Shown: one piece after another, positions 1 to 8,291 of the stretch
Layout: each line of letters begins with the position of its first letter
Position numbering within the stretch: position 1 is the first letter of the stretch
DNA from: Tissierellia bacterium
GTDB lineage: Bacteria > Bacillota > Clostridia > Tissierellales > Tepidimicrobiaceae
Direction: 5' to 3'
DNA: 42,438 bases
NCBI GenBank assembly: GCA_012518745.1
Contig: JAAYRM010000076.1
Span: 1-42,438, forward strand
Made by a program: the position numbers and the translations under genes
Notes under the pieces: model-generated
Told to the model about the DNA's origin: nothing
What the model saw: only the letters and a program-made list of their open reading frames with translations
The model's database searches: none

Positions 1-1
1 A

Positions 2-124
2 GTGGCGGAGAATGTATTTGCACATATACTGGCTAATGAACTTATGATAAAATTTGGGGGAGATAGCCTAGGTGAGATGATGGGCAACTATAAAAGTTAT
101 ATGGAGGGCTTGAAAAAGAGGTGA
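2..124 (+). CDS. aroC: chorismate synthase, C-terminal end only (partial)
   Basis: An open frame enters at base 2 and ends at TGA 122-124, leaving about 40 residues. The segment with KFGGDSLGEM followed by NYKSYMEG resembles the C-terminus of clostridial chorismate synthases, the FMNH2-dependent last enzyme of the shikimate pathway. It lies five bases before aroB and two genes before aroA, which fits a shikimate operon. Only the tail is visible, so the call rests on the short motif and the neighbours. Confidence 0.72.
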   Translation: MAENVFAHILANELMIKFGGDSLGEMMGNYKSYMEGLKKR

Positions 125-128
125 TTGG

Positions 129-1169
129 ATGGATATTATAATCGGGGAGAATTGCATTGGGAAATTGAACGAATACTTGAGATCCAATAGGGCTACTGAA
201 CTATATATAATAACGGATGATAATGTAAATGCCCTCCATATGGAAAAGTTGAAGGAGGTCATTAAGGGATATGATATGAATACATATACGCTATCCCCCG
301 GAGAGGAGAGCAAATCCATATCTACAATCCTATCCATATATGATGACCTCATAGAGAATAATATAGATAGAGATGCAATAATATTGAGCTTTGGGGGCGG
401 GGTAGTTGGAGATATTGCAGGGTTTGCAGCCTCCACCTATAAGAGGGGATTGAAGTATATTCAAATTCCAACCACCTTATTGGCCCAAGTGGATAGCAGT
501 GTCGGTGGTAAGGTGGGCATAGATTATGGAGGATATAAGAATATAGTGGGTTCTTTTTATTTTCCCGAGCTAACCCTAGTAGATATACAATTCTTGGATA
601 CATTGAAAGACAGGGAGATAATCTGTGGACTAGGAGAGGTATTGAAATATGGATTGATATATGATTATGACCTATTTCAATTCACAATGGATAATATGGA
701 GCAGATATATAATAAGGATTTGGATATATTATTGCAGATAATAAGGCGATCCATCACAATCAAGGAGGAAGTGGTGAATAGGGATAGGTATGATACCGGG
801 CTGAGGATGATATTAAACTTTGGACATACCATAGGGCATGGCATAGAAGCATATTATGATTTTGGTCGCTATAACCATGGGGAAGCTATTATATTAGGGA
901 TGATATATGAATCGAAGATTGCATATCGAATGGGACTGATAGACGAGAAATATTTTCAAACAATCTACCAGGGGTTAAGGAAATTGGTTGCACCAGTCAA
1001 ATTTAATGGATATGAGATAGAACAGCTAATTCATAGGATGAAAAATGATAAGAAAAACAAGGGTGACAGGATTGCATTCATATTGCCAATATCGAGGGGA
1101 AAGGTGAAACTACATATGGATGTGGATGAAGGATTGATAGCAGAGAGTTTGAAGGGGGAATGGGTTTGA
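129..1169 (+). CDS. aroB: 3-dehydroquinate synthase
   Basis: Cytosolic NAD- and metal-dependent enzyme that cyclises DAHP to 3-dehydroquinate, step two of the shikimate pathway. The 346 residues are the normal family length. Visible hallmarks are the nucleotide-binding SFGGGVVGDIAGFAAS, the IPTTLLAQVDSSVGGK block and the metal ligands in GEVLKYG, GHTIGHGIEA and YNHGEA. The start ATG follows an AGAGGTG ribosome-binding site. It begins 4 bases after aroC and overlaps aroA by 10 bases, so translation of the operon is probably coupled. Confidence 0.96.
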   Translation: MDIIIGENCIGKLNEYLRSNRATELYIITDDNVNALHMEKLKEVIKGYDMNTYTLSPGEESKSISTILSIYDDLIENNIDRDAIILSFGGGVVGDIAGFAASTYKRGLKYIQIPTTLLAQVDSSVGGKVGIDYGGYKNIVGSFYFPELTLVDIQFLDTLKDREIICGLGEVLKYGLIYDYDLFQFTMDNMEQIYNKDLDILLQIIRRSITIKEEVVNRDRYDTGLRMILNFGHTIGHGIEAYYDFGRYNHGEAIILGMIYESKIAYRMGLIDEKYFQTIYQGLRKLVAPVKFNGYEIEQLIHRMKNDKKNKGDRIAFILPISRGKVKLHMDVDEGLIAESLKGEWV

Positions 1170-2446
1170 TCATCCGCGGAGGAGGAAGGTTATCGGGGGA
1201 TATAAGGGTTCCGGGGGACAAATCCATATCTCATAGGGGCGTAATATTGGGGGCGCTGGCCAATGGAACTACCGTCATAGAAAATATATTGATGGCCGAG
1301 GATACTAGGAGGACCATTAAATGTTTTCAGGATATGGGGGTTGAGATGGAGATGGATGGGGATAGCCTTCGTATAGAGGGAGTAGGCCTTCATGGATTGC
1401 ACGAGTCAAAGGATGAATTATATTGCGGGAATTCCGGTACCACCATGAGGCTTCTGAGCGGGGTTATGGTGGGGCAGAAATTTTCTACGATTCTTACCGG
1501 CGATGATTCCTTGGATAAAAGGCCTATGGATAGGATAATTATACCCTTGACCATGATGGGTGGTTCTATCAAAGGCGTTGATAATAGGTATCCGCCACTG
1601 CATATAGAGCCTTCCAAAGGGGGATTAGAGGCCATAAGTTATAGTTTACCTATGGCTAGTGCGCAGGTGAAATCCTCCATATTGCTTGCGGGCCTATATG
1701 GAAATGGAATTACTAGGATAGAAGAACCAAAGGTAACTAGGGATCATACGGAGATGATGTTAAAATACTTTGGTGCTGATATATATTCCGAGGATGGCTT
1801 TATATGCATGGAACCCAATGGCTTGCTAAGTGGTGGCTATATTCATGTGCCCGGCGATATATCCTCTGCTGCATATCTTATGGTGGCGGGATCAATGATA
1901 AAGGATTCTCACATAATCATAAGGGATGTGGGAGTAAACCCTACCCGAACTGGAATAATTAATATTTTAAAGGATATGGGGGCGGATATAAGGATTAATA
2001 ATAGGAGAATTGCAAATTTGGAACCCATAGCAGATATTGAGGTCAAGTATTCATCTCTTAAGGGTATAGAGATGGGAGGAGAGATGGTAGCCACTATGAT
2101 AGATGAGATACCTATTCTTGCGGTGGCTGCTGCCTTTGCGAGTGGAAGGACAGTCATTAGAGATGTTGAGGAATTAAGGTATAAGGAATGTGATAGGATA
2201 AGAGCTATCCATGATGGATTATCCAATATGGGGGCGGATATAGAGGAGCTACCCGATGGGTTGATAATCGAGGGGGGAGCTACACTGAAGCCTGCAGCTT
2301 TAGATTCACATGGGGATCATAGGATTGCTATGGCCTTATCCATAGCGGCCTTGGGGGCGGAGGGGGAATCTAGGATCAATGGTCATAGGGCTGTGGATAT
2401 ATCCTATCCAGATTTCTATAAAACATTGTGGAAATTATCTCAATAG
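1160..2446 (+). CDS. aroA: 3-phosphoshikimate 1-carboxyvinyltransferase (EPSP synthase)
   Basis: Transfers the enolpyruvyl group of PEP to shikimate-3-phosphate, step six of the shikimate pathway. The 428 residues have the two-lobed EPT fold. The N-terminal PGDKSISHR, the GNSGTTMRLLSG substrate loop, the central VPGDISSAAY and the C-terminal DHRIAMAL motif are all readable. The GNSGTTMRLLSG form resembles the Bacillus-like (class II) enzymes rather than the enterobacterial ones; that is inference from the motif. The start at 1160 lies inside the end of aroB with GAAGGGGG just upstream. It closes the aro operon; no clear terminator follows before the next promoter. Confidence 0.96.
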   Translation: MGLIIRGGGRLSGDIRVPGDKSISHRGVILGALANGTTVIENILMAEDTRRTIKCFQDMGVEMEMDGDSLRIEGVGLHGLHESKDELYCGNSGTTMRLLSGVMVGQKFSTILTGDDSLDKRPMDRIIIPLTMMGGSIKGVDNRYPPLHIEPSKGGLEAISYSLPMASAQVKSSILLAGLYGNGITRIEEPKVTRDHTEMMLKYFGADIYSEDGFICMEPNGLLSGGYIHVPGDISSAAYLMVAGSMIKDSHIIIRDVGVNPTRTGIINILKDMGADIRINNRRIANLEPIADIEVKYSSLKGIEMGGEMVATMIDEIPILAVAAAFASGRTVIRDVEELRYKECDRIRAIHDGLSNMGADIEELPDGLIIEGGATLKPAALDSHGDHRIAMALSIAALGAEGESRINGHRAVDISYPDFYKTLWKLSQ

Positions 2447-2448
2447 GT

Positions 2449-2477
2449 TTGATTTTTAAGGGTATAGATAATATAAT
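2449..2477 (+). promoter_or_regulatory. sigma-A type promoter for pduL-deoC
   Basis: TTGATT (2449-2454) and a perfect TATAAT (2472-2477) are separated by exactly 17 bases, directly after the aroA stop codon. This would start transcription near 2484, about 30 bases before pduL, and separates pduL-deoC from the aro genes. Confidence 0.7.
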
Positions 2478-2515
2478 CAAATATGGAAGCAAAACATATA
2501 AAGGGAGGAATAATG

Positions 2516-3088
2516 ATGGATTTAAAATTACCAATAGCGTTATCCAATAGACATATACATCTATCACAGGAAGACGTAGAGATTTTATTTGGGGAAGGTT
2601 ATGAATTGACCTATATGAGGGATCTATCCCAGCCGGGACAATATGCTTGCGAGGAAAGGGTAGACGTAGTAGGACCAAAGAATACCATAAAGGGAGTTAG
2701 AGTTTTAGGACCGACGAGGGGCAGTACTCAATTAGAGGTTTCCATCACCGATGCCTTTAAATTAGGTGTAGAACCGGTGATCAGAAACTCTGGGGATATA
2801 GCGGATACGCCGGGGGCAAAGCTAGTTGGGCCCAAGGGAGAAGTAGAGTTGGAAGAAGGAATTATAATCGCGGCTAGGCATATACATATGCATACCGATG
2901 ATGGCAAAAGATTCGGGGTCGAGGATAATGATATAGTGAAGGTAAAAACCGAGGGACCAAGAGCTGTTGTATTTGAAAATGTTTTAGTCAGGGTAGACGA
3001 TAGCTTTGCCCTAGAGATGCATGTGGATTTGGAAGAAGGAAATGCTTCAGGTGTTAAAAACGGGGATATGGTAGAGCTTATAAAATGA
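2516..3088 (+). CDS. pduL: phosphate propanoyltransferase / phosphotransacylase, PduL family
   Basis: PduL enzymes interconvert acyl-CoA and acyl-phosphate using a bound zinc pair. The 190 residues contain the two PduL metal motifs, SNRHIHLS near the N-terminus and AARHIHMH in the second half, plus the conserved VLGPTR and GDMVE segments. ATGs at 2513 and 2516 share the site GGAGG (2504-2508); 2516 has the better 7-base spacing. An upstream ATG at 2483 precedes this site and is unlikely. The protein starts almost at the first motif, so it lacks the N-terminal encapsulation peptide of microcompartment PduLs and should be a free cytosolic enzyme. It overlaps deoC as ATGA. Confidence 0.93.
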   Translation: MDLKLPIALSNRHIHLSQEDVEILFGEGYELTYMRDLSQPGQYACEERVDVVGPKNTIKGVRVLGPTRGSTQLEVSITDAFKLGVEPVIRNSGDIADTPGAKLVGPKGEVELEEGIIIAARHIHMHTDDGKRFGVEDNDIVKVKTEGPRAVVFENVLVRVDDSFALEMHVDLEEGNASGVKNGDMVELIK

Positions 3089-3768
3089 TGAGACGATTGT
3101 GCATGGATATAGCTCCTATGATAGACCATACATTGCTGAGTCAGGATGCTACGGAGCAGATGATTGAAAAGCTATGTGATGAAGCCAAGGCATATGGATT
3201 TGCAGCGGTATGTGTCAATCCACACTATGTTGGCAAGGCTGCTAGACTGCTCAAAGATACGGATGGCAAGGTAGCGACTGTGATAGGATTTCCACTGGGA
3301 GCGAACATCAAGGAAGTAAAGGCTTTTGAAGCTTTGAAGGCTGTAGGGGATGGTGCGGATGAGATAGATATGGTTATGAATATATCTGCACTGAAAAATA
3401 GGAAATATCTACAGGTTGAGGAGGATATAAGGGCCGTAGTAGATGCCGTGGAAGGCCAAGCAACGGTAAAGGTTATAATAGAGGCCTGCCTTCTATCCAC
3501 TGAGGAGAAGATCAAGGCCTGCGAAATAACCAGGGACGCTGGGGCTCACTTTGTGAAAACATCTACAGGCTTTGCTACAGGCGGGGCCTTGATAGAGGAT
3601 GTTGAGCTGATGTACAGGGCCGTGGGAGATGAAGTTAGGATAAAAGCCGCTGGTGGAATTAGGGATTATGATACGGCAAGAGCTATGATAGATGCTGGTG
3701 CATCGAGGATAGGGGCTAGTGCATCGGTGGATATAATATCTGGGTATAATATAAAAAAACGGTTCTAA
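3085..3768 (+). CDS. deoC: deoxyribose-phosphate aldolase
   Basis: Class I aldolase that splits 2-deoxyribose-5-phosphate into glyceraldehyde-3-phosphate and acetaldehyde. The 227 residues show the Schiff-base lysine in VKTSTGF (K158), the second catalytic lysine in IKAAGG (K187) and the acidic residue in DEIDMV (D95). The start ATG overlaps the pduL stop; an ATG one codon later (3088) is equally possible. The pairing with pduL suggests that acetaldehyde-derived acetyl-CoA could be converted to acetyl-phosphate, although no aldehyde dehydrogenase is adjacent. The stop codon lies inside the terminator hairpin. Confidence 0.95.
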   Translation: MMRRLCMDIAPMIDHTLLSQDATEQMIEKLCDEAKAYGFAAVCVNPHYVGKAARLLKDTDGKVATVIGFPLGANIKEVKAFEALKAVGDGADEIDMVMNISALKNRKYLQVEEDIRAVVDAVEGQATVKVIIEACLLSTEEKIKACEITRDAGAHFVKTSTGFATGGALIEDVELMYRAVGDEVRIKAAGGIRDYDTARAMIDAGASRIGASASVDIISGYNIKKRF

Positions 3769-3787
3769 TATACTAGAACCGTTTTTT
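3753..3787. terminator. bidirectional intrinsic terminator between deoC and ychF
   Basis: A perfect 9-bp stem (ACGGTTCTA with TAGAACCGT, 6-base loop) is flanked by an A-run on the left and a T-run on the right. It can therefore terminate deoC on + and ychF on -. Confidence 0.88.
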
Positions 3788-3796
3788 GTATATCTT

Positions 3797-4888
3797 CTAT
3801 ACATTAAATCTAAATAATATTATATCTCCATCCTGTACTATATAATCCTTACCTTCCAACCGTACCATTCCCTTTTCCCTAGCATTGGCAGTGCTGCCAC
3901 ATTCCAACAGGTTTTCGTAACTTACTACCTCTGCCCTTATAAAGCCACGTTCCATGTCACTATGGATCTTTCCGGCTGCCTGAGGTGCCTTAGTCCCCTT
4001 CTTAATGGTCCAGGCTCTTACCTCCTTGATCTCCGCCGTTATAAAGCTCATAAGCCCTAATAGGCTATAGCAGGCATTGATCAACCTATCCAGCCCCGAT
4101 TCCTCCAACCCTAATTCGGATAGAAAATCTTTCTTTGCCTCTTCATCCAGCTGGGAGATCTCTGCTTCAATCTGGGCTGAGGCTACTATCACCTCGGAAT
4201 CTTCATCCATTGCATATTCCTTGACCGACTTGACATACGGATTATTATCCTCATCCAATAGATCATCCTCCGATATATTGCATACATATAGTACCGGTTT
4301 TAAGGATAGAAGCCCTAGTCCCCTGATCAACTTCATCTCATCGTGGGTTAAGTCCAGACTTCTTAGAGGTATCTCATTCTCGATGGCTTCCTTTAATTTT
4401 TTCAATAGTTCATATTCCTGTTCATAGGATTTATCTCCCTTTAACGACCTTTCAACCCTACCCAATCTATTATTGATAACATCCAGGTCAGCGAGTAAGA
4501 GCTCCAGATTGACTACATCGATATCGTTTAACGGATCTATGCCACCCTCAACATGGGTGACATTATCATCCTCGAAGCATCTTACCACATGGACTATGGC
4601 CGCTACCTCCCTGATATGGGCTAGGAATTTATTTCCCAGGCCTTCCCCCTTGCTGGCTCCTCTCACCAATCCGGCTATGTCGAAGAATTCTATTGTTGCA
4701 GGTAATATTCTCTTAATGGAGAGTATCTCAGCCAGCTTATGCAATCTATCATCTGGTACCTGCACAATCCCTACATTGGGTTCTATGGTACAAAAAGGAT
4801 AGTTTTCCGCTTCTATTTTAGCAGCTGTCAGTGCATTGAATAGTGTGCTTTTTCCTACATTCGGTAGTCCGATTATTCCTAATTTCAT
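3797..4888 (-). CDS. ychF: redox-regulated ribosome-associated ATPase YchF/EngD
   Basis: Obg-family P-loop protein that prefers ATP over GTP and associates with ribosomes in stress and translation control. Translation from 4888 gives 363 residues, the usual length. It begins with MKLGIIGLPN, then the Walker A motif PNVGKSTLFN, the switch DIAGLVRGA, and NISE in place of the GTPase NKxD, which marks the YchF branch. The C-terminal TGS-like domain ends in QDGDIILFRFNV. The chosen ATG has AGGAAG six bases upstream; a longer in-frame reading from 4909 has no comparable site. It is the only gene on the - strand and has its own promoter. Confidence 0.96.
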   Translation of the reverse strand: MKLGIIGLPNVGKSTLFNALTAAKIEAENYPFCTIEPNVGIVQVPDDRLHKLAEILSIKRILPATIEFFDIAGLVRGASKGEGLGNKFLAHIREVAAIVHVVRCFEDDNVTHVEGGIDPLNDIDVVNLELLLADLDVINNRLGRVERSLKGDKSYEQEYELLKKLKEAIENEIPLRSLDLTHDEMKLIRGLGLLSLKPVLYVCNISEDDLLDEDNNPYVKSVKEYAMDEDSEVIVASAQIEAEISQLDEEAKKDFLSELGLEESGLDRLINACYSLLGLMSFITAEIKEVRAWTIKKGTKAPQAAGKIHSDMERGFIRAEVVSYENLLECGSTANAREKGMVRLEGKDYIVQDGDIILFRFNV

Positions 4889-4929
4889 CTGTATCTTCCT
4901 TTCAAACACTTAAATTACATACAAAGACA

Positions 4930-4958
4930 ATTATACAATATAGATGGAATGGATTCAA
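4930..4958 (-). promoter_or_regulatory. sigma-A type promoter for ychF
   Basis: Reading the - strand, TTGAAT (4958-4953) and a perfect TATAAT (4935-4930) are separated by exactly 17 bases. The start codon lies about 42 bases beyond the -10 box. Confidence 0.7.
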
Positions 4959-5076
4959 CCGATGGCTATTGGACATATCTATATCATGGTAAAAGGATAT
5001 GAAATCGGATATAGATTCTATTTTTTGTAATAAAATTTTATATATTTGAAAAACTATATTACGAGGAGGTATGCAT

Positions 5077-5535
5077 ATGTTATTTAGGAGGACCATTCTA
5101 TTAAAGCTTATGATAATTGCGGTCATATTCTCAGGTATTGGGACCGCATGTGGAATGGGGGAGGTGAAGGATGGGGATGAGATAGGTTTGGAAGTGGGGG
5201 GAAAGGATTATGAATTGCTGGTAAGATCCGAAGATATATCCAACTTGGTTGTGGATATATACGGCATAGATGATGCTACATCCATCATCTTCAATGATAT
5301 GGTCGTGGTGGGAATTCAGATGGCAGAGGATATAGCTTTGACAGATGGCGTGAAGGAGACTATAATAAACAGTATATTGGAAGATGACCCCATGATAAGG
5401 CAGGTTTTGGTAAGCGATAATAAAAAGGTATTCGATGAGGTAGAGGCTATAATATATTCGCTGATGAATGGAGAATCCTATGATGATCAGGTGAAGGAGA
5501 TCAATAGGATAATAGAGAAATTGAAAAAGGAATAG
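5077..5535 (+). CDS. YhcN/YlaJ-like sporulation lipoprotein
   Basis: Predicted small secreted or lipid-anchored protein of 152 residues. The N-terminus has basic residues (MLFRRTILLK), a hydrophobic stretch to about residue 20, then IGTAC; the Cys at 25 could be lipidated, although GTAC is a poor lipobox. The body (VVDIYGIDDATSIIF, then NDMVVVGIQM) resembles the YhcN/YlaJ family, which in Bacillus is made in the forespore and linked to spore outgrowth. ATG 5077 has GGAGG seven bases upstream; ATG 5071 is too close to it. The C-terminal third is charged and helical. It is monocistronic, ending in a terminator. Function is assigned by family resemblance only. Confidence 0.7.
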   Translation: MLFRRTILLKLMIIAVIFSGIGTACGMGEVKDGDEIGLEVGGKDYELLVRSEDISNLVVDIYGIDDATSIIFNDMVVVGIQMAEDIALTDGVKETIINSILEDDPMIRQVLVSDNKKVFDEVEAIIYSLMNGESYDDQVKEINRIIEKLKKE

Positions 5536-5542
5536 AGCAAAG

Positions 5543-5569
5543 AAACCCGTCATATCAGCCGGGTTTTTT
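5543..5569 (+). terminator. intrinsic terminator after the YhcN-like gene
   Basis: AAACCCG pairs with CGGGTTT around a 10-base loop and runs into six T residues, eight bases after the stop codon. Confidence 0.8.
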
Positions 5570-5596
5570 ACTACGACATCGAATAGGATATAAGCT

Positions 5597-5624
5597 TTGG
5601 AAGGGGTATGATAGACAATATAAT
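5597..5624 (+). promoter_or_regulatory. sigma-A type promoter for yfmF-yfmH
   Basis: TTGGAA (5597-5602) and a perfect TATAAT (5619-5624) lie 16 bases apart, a short distance before the yfmF start at 5646. Confidence 0.6.
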
Positions 5625-5645
5625 AGTCTATAGGAGGGCGAATGT

Positions 5646-6941
5646 GTGGCTTTAAATTGTGATAGGATTGAAATCGATAAGGGGATTGCATTGAATCTGA
5701 TACCTACGGATAAATTCAAATCCAATATACTCAGCTTCTACTTTACGTTGCCATTGGATAGGCGGGAGGTGACTAGCAACGCGTTACTACCTCTAGTGCT
5801 AAGGCAGGGAACTAGGGAGCTAACCACTAGTTTGAAGATACAGAGGAGACTGGAGGACCTATATGGTTGCAATCTGAGCGTCAGTGTGGACAAAAAGGGG
5901 GAGACCCATGCAATTAGATTTACAATTGAAGGGCCCAAAAACAGCTACATAGGTGATAGCAACTATATCAAGGGTATGATCGGGCTATTAAAATCCATAA
6001 TATACGATCCCTACCTAGAGGATGGAACCTTCAGCCAGCGATATATTGAACAGGAGAAGGAAATCCTAAAAAGGCTTATAGAGGGCAAAATCAATGATAA
6101 AAGGCGGTATGCAATATATAGGTGTATTGAGGAGATGTGTAGGGATGAAAAGTTTGGCCTATATCCATTGGGATATATAGAGGATTTGGAGGATATAGAG
6201 GCCAGAACATTGTATGAGCATTATATGAAGCTATTATACAGGGCTCCATTGGAAATATTCTATGTTGGAGATTATGATGATGAATTGAAGCAGTTCATGA
6301 TAGATGATCTTAGATTTGCCAAGGATGACCTGATACAAAATGAAAGGGAGCTGATATCCAAGGGGTCCCAAACGAAAAACATGGTCTATGAGGATATGGA
6401 CATAAATCAAGGAAAACTCGTAATAGGGTATAGAACGGGAATTCCATATGAGGATGACCTATATAATGGGTTGATGGTAGCTAGCGATATATTGGGCGGA
6501 GGCCCCACCTCTAAACTATTTAGGAATGTGCGGGAGGCAGAAAGCCTTGCATATTATATAGGAACATCTATATATAGATATAAATCCATAATGATGATAG
6601 ATGCCGGAATAGACTTCGATGATTTTGAAAGGGTTATAGAGATTATAAGATGTCAGATAGATGCGATGAAGAGCGGTATATTTACCAACGAGGATATAGA
6701 TATATCCAAAAAATCCATCAAAGCATCCATGGAATCAATCCATGACAGTGCTTTTTTAATTAGTGAGTATTTCTTTAGCAAGGTGTTGACCAATGATAGT
6801 AGAAGCCTAGAGGAATCCATAAGGGATGTGGAGAAGGTAACGAGGGATGAGATCATGGAGGCATCGAATGATATGAACGTAGATACCATCTATTTTCTCA
6901 GACATTCGGGAGATGGAGGGATGGATAATGGGAATTATTGA
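5646..6941 (+). CDS. yfmF: M16-family peptidase homologue YfmF (non-catalytic partner)
   Basis: A 431-residue pitrilysin/insulinase-fold protein of the YfmF group, paired with YfmH. Bacillus homologues are named for a link to modification of elongation factor P; no efp gene is in this window. The catalytic HxxEH motif is missing, so this is presumably the non-catalytic half of a heterodimer. The C-terminal half has the M16-like segment LGGGPTSKLFRNVREAESLA. The start is GTG 5646, seven bases after AGGAGGG; the nearby ATG at 5642 is out of frame and soon stops. It overlaps yfmH by 14 bases, suggesting coupled synthesis. Confidence 0.85.
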   Translation: MALNCDRIEIDKGIALNLIPTDKFKSNILSFYFTLPLDRREVTSNALLPLVLRQGTRELTTSLKIQRRLEDLYGCNLSVSVDKKGETHAIRFTIEGPKNSYIGDSNYIKGMIGLLKSIIYDPYLEDGTFSQRYIEQEKEILKRLIEGKINDKRRYAIYRCIEEMCRDEKFGLYPLGYIEDLEDIEARTLYEHYMKLLYRAPLEIFYVGDYDDELKQFMIDDLRFAKDDLIQNERELISKGSQTKNMVYEDMDINQGKLVIGYRTGIPYEDDLYNGLMVASDILGGGPTSKLFRNVREAESLAYYIGTSIYRYKSIMMIDAGIDFDDFERVIEIIRCQIDAMKSGIFTNEDIDISKKSIKASMESIHDSAFLISEYFFSKVLTNDSRSLEESIRDVEKVTRDEIMEASNDMNVDTIYFLRHSGDGGMDNGNY

Positions 6942-8214
6942 AAACAAGAGGATAGATGAGAAATTGTATTTTCGGAAATTAGATAGTGGGTTAAATATAT
7001 ATTTCATGCCGAGGAAGGGGTATATGCAAAAATATGCTATATTTGCAACGGATTATGGCTCCAATGACAATCATTTCATCCCCATAGGGGAAAGGGAACC
7101 CATCAAGGTCCCGGCGGGAGTGGCCCATTTTTTAGAGCATAAGCTATTTGAGGATGAGGAGATGGATATCTTCGATCGGTTTTCTAGGCTGGGAACCAAT
7201 GTAAATGCCTATACCAATGCTAATCAAACGGCATACCTATGCTCTACAACCGCTAATTTCTATGAAAGCCTCCAACTATTGATAAAATTTGTACAGAATC
7301 CGTATTTTACCGACTCCAATGTGGAGAAGGAAAAGGGTATTATAGAGCAGGAGATAAGGATGTATGAAGATAGCCCCAATTGGCGGGTATATTCCAATTG
7401 CCTAAATGGGATGTATGTGGATCACCCGGTGAGGATAGATATAGCGGGAACCGTGGAAAGCATCCAAGATATCGATAAAGAGGTATTGTATCAATGCTAT
7501 AATACATTCTATAATCCATCCAATATGGTATTGTTCATCGCTGGCGATCTATCCTTCGAAAGGATAGTGGATATTGTGGAGGGGACGGAGCGAAAGGATC
7601 TTCGTAAGGGGATTGAGGAGATATCTAGGGTATATCCCAACGAACCGGTTGGAATTCAAAAACAATACATAGAGGATCGATTGGCTACATCCATACCCCT
7701 ATTCTCCATAGGGATAAAGGACAATAATTTAAATATGATGAACAGGGAATTGGTGCATAAGGATCTGGTTACCAATATACTATTGGAGATATTATTCGGG
7801 GATAGCTCCGAATTCTACAACGATCTATATGGCAAGGGATTGGTGGATAATAGTTTTACCAGTTACTTTACTGGCAAGGTGGACTATGGCTATTCACTCG
7901 TATTGGGCCAGTCCAATGAACCAGATAGGGTATTCGATAAGGTATTAAAACATATTAAGGCTACCAAGAAGACCGGTATATCCGGGGAGGCCTTTAGAAG
8001 GATTAAGAATAAGAATATGGGTGGCTTTCTTATGGGCTTAAATTCGCTAAGCTTGATATCCAGTTATTTTATAGATAATTATTTCGAGGGCTTTCTATTC
8101 ATAGATGTATTGGATATACTCGATAGCATTGAAATTGGTGATGTGAACGCTAGGTTGGTGGACGATATAGATGAGGAGACGATGGTATTATCGGTAGTAA
8201 ATCCTATGAGCTAA
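6928..8214 (+). CDS. yfmH: M16-family zinc peptidase YfmH
   Basis: Catalytic member of the YfmF/YfmH pair, 428 residues. The inverted zinc motif HFLEH is present in VAHFLEHKLFEDEE, and the downstream zinc-ligand glutamate is expected in the EKGIIEQEI helix. The C-terminal lobe lacks the motif, as usual for M16. ATG 6928 is chosen because GGAGGG (6915-6920) sits seven bases upstream; the earlier ATG 6913 overlaps that site. It lies inside the end of yfmF. The natural substrate is unknown. Confidence 0.87.
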   Translation: MGIIENKRIDEKLYFRKLDSGLNIYFMPRKGYMQKYAIFATDYGSNDNHFIPIGEREPIKVPAGVAHFLEHKLFEDEEMDIFDRFSRLGTNVNAYTNANQTAYLCSTTANFYESLQLLIKFVQNPYFTDSNVEKEKGIIEQEIRMYEDSPNWRVYSNCLNGMYVDHPVRIDIAGTVESIQDIDKEVLYQCYNTFYNPSNMVLFIAGDLSFERIVDIVEGTERKDLRKGIEEISRVYPNEPVGIQKQYIEDRLATSIPLFSIGIKDNNLNMMNRELVHKDLVTNILLEILFGDSSEFYNDLYGKGLVDNSFTSYFTGKVDYGYSLVLGQSNEPDRVFDKVLKHIKATKKTGISGEAFRRIKNKNMGGFLMGLNSLSLISSYFIDNYFEGFLFIDVLDILDSIEIGDVNARLVDDIDEETMVLSVVNPMS

Positions 8215-8250
8215 ATCCTATAGCTAAATCTAGGTAAATGGCTTGAAATA

Positions 8251-8259
8251 TGTTATACT
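8251..8259 (+). promoter_or_regulatory. extended -10 promoter candidate for lgt
   Basis: TGTTATACT fits an extended -10 element (TGN plus TATACT). It lies 33 bases before the lgt start, in the short gap after yfmH. No good -35 box is visible 16-18 bases upstream. Confidence 0.4.
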
Positions 8260-8291
8260 GATAGGTATTATCGATTAGGAAGGTGTAATAG

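Noticed and set aside
3493..3804. Antisense ORF over deoC
   Set aside because: Shadow of the biased coding strand; overlaps a well-supported gene and a terminator. The same applies to the other antisense frames in the window.
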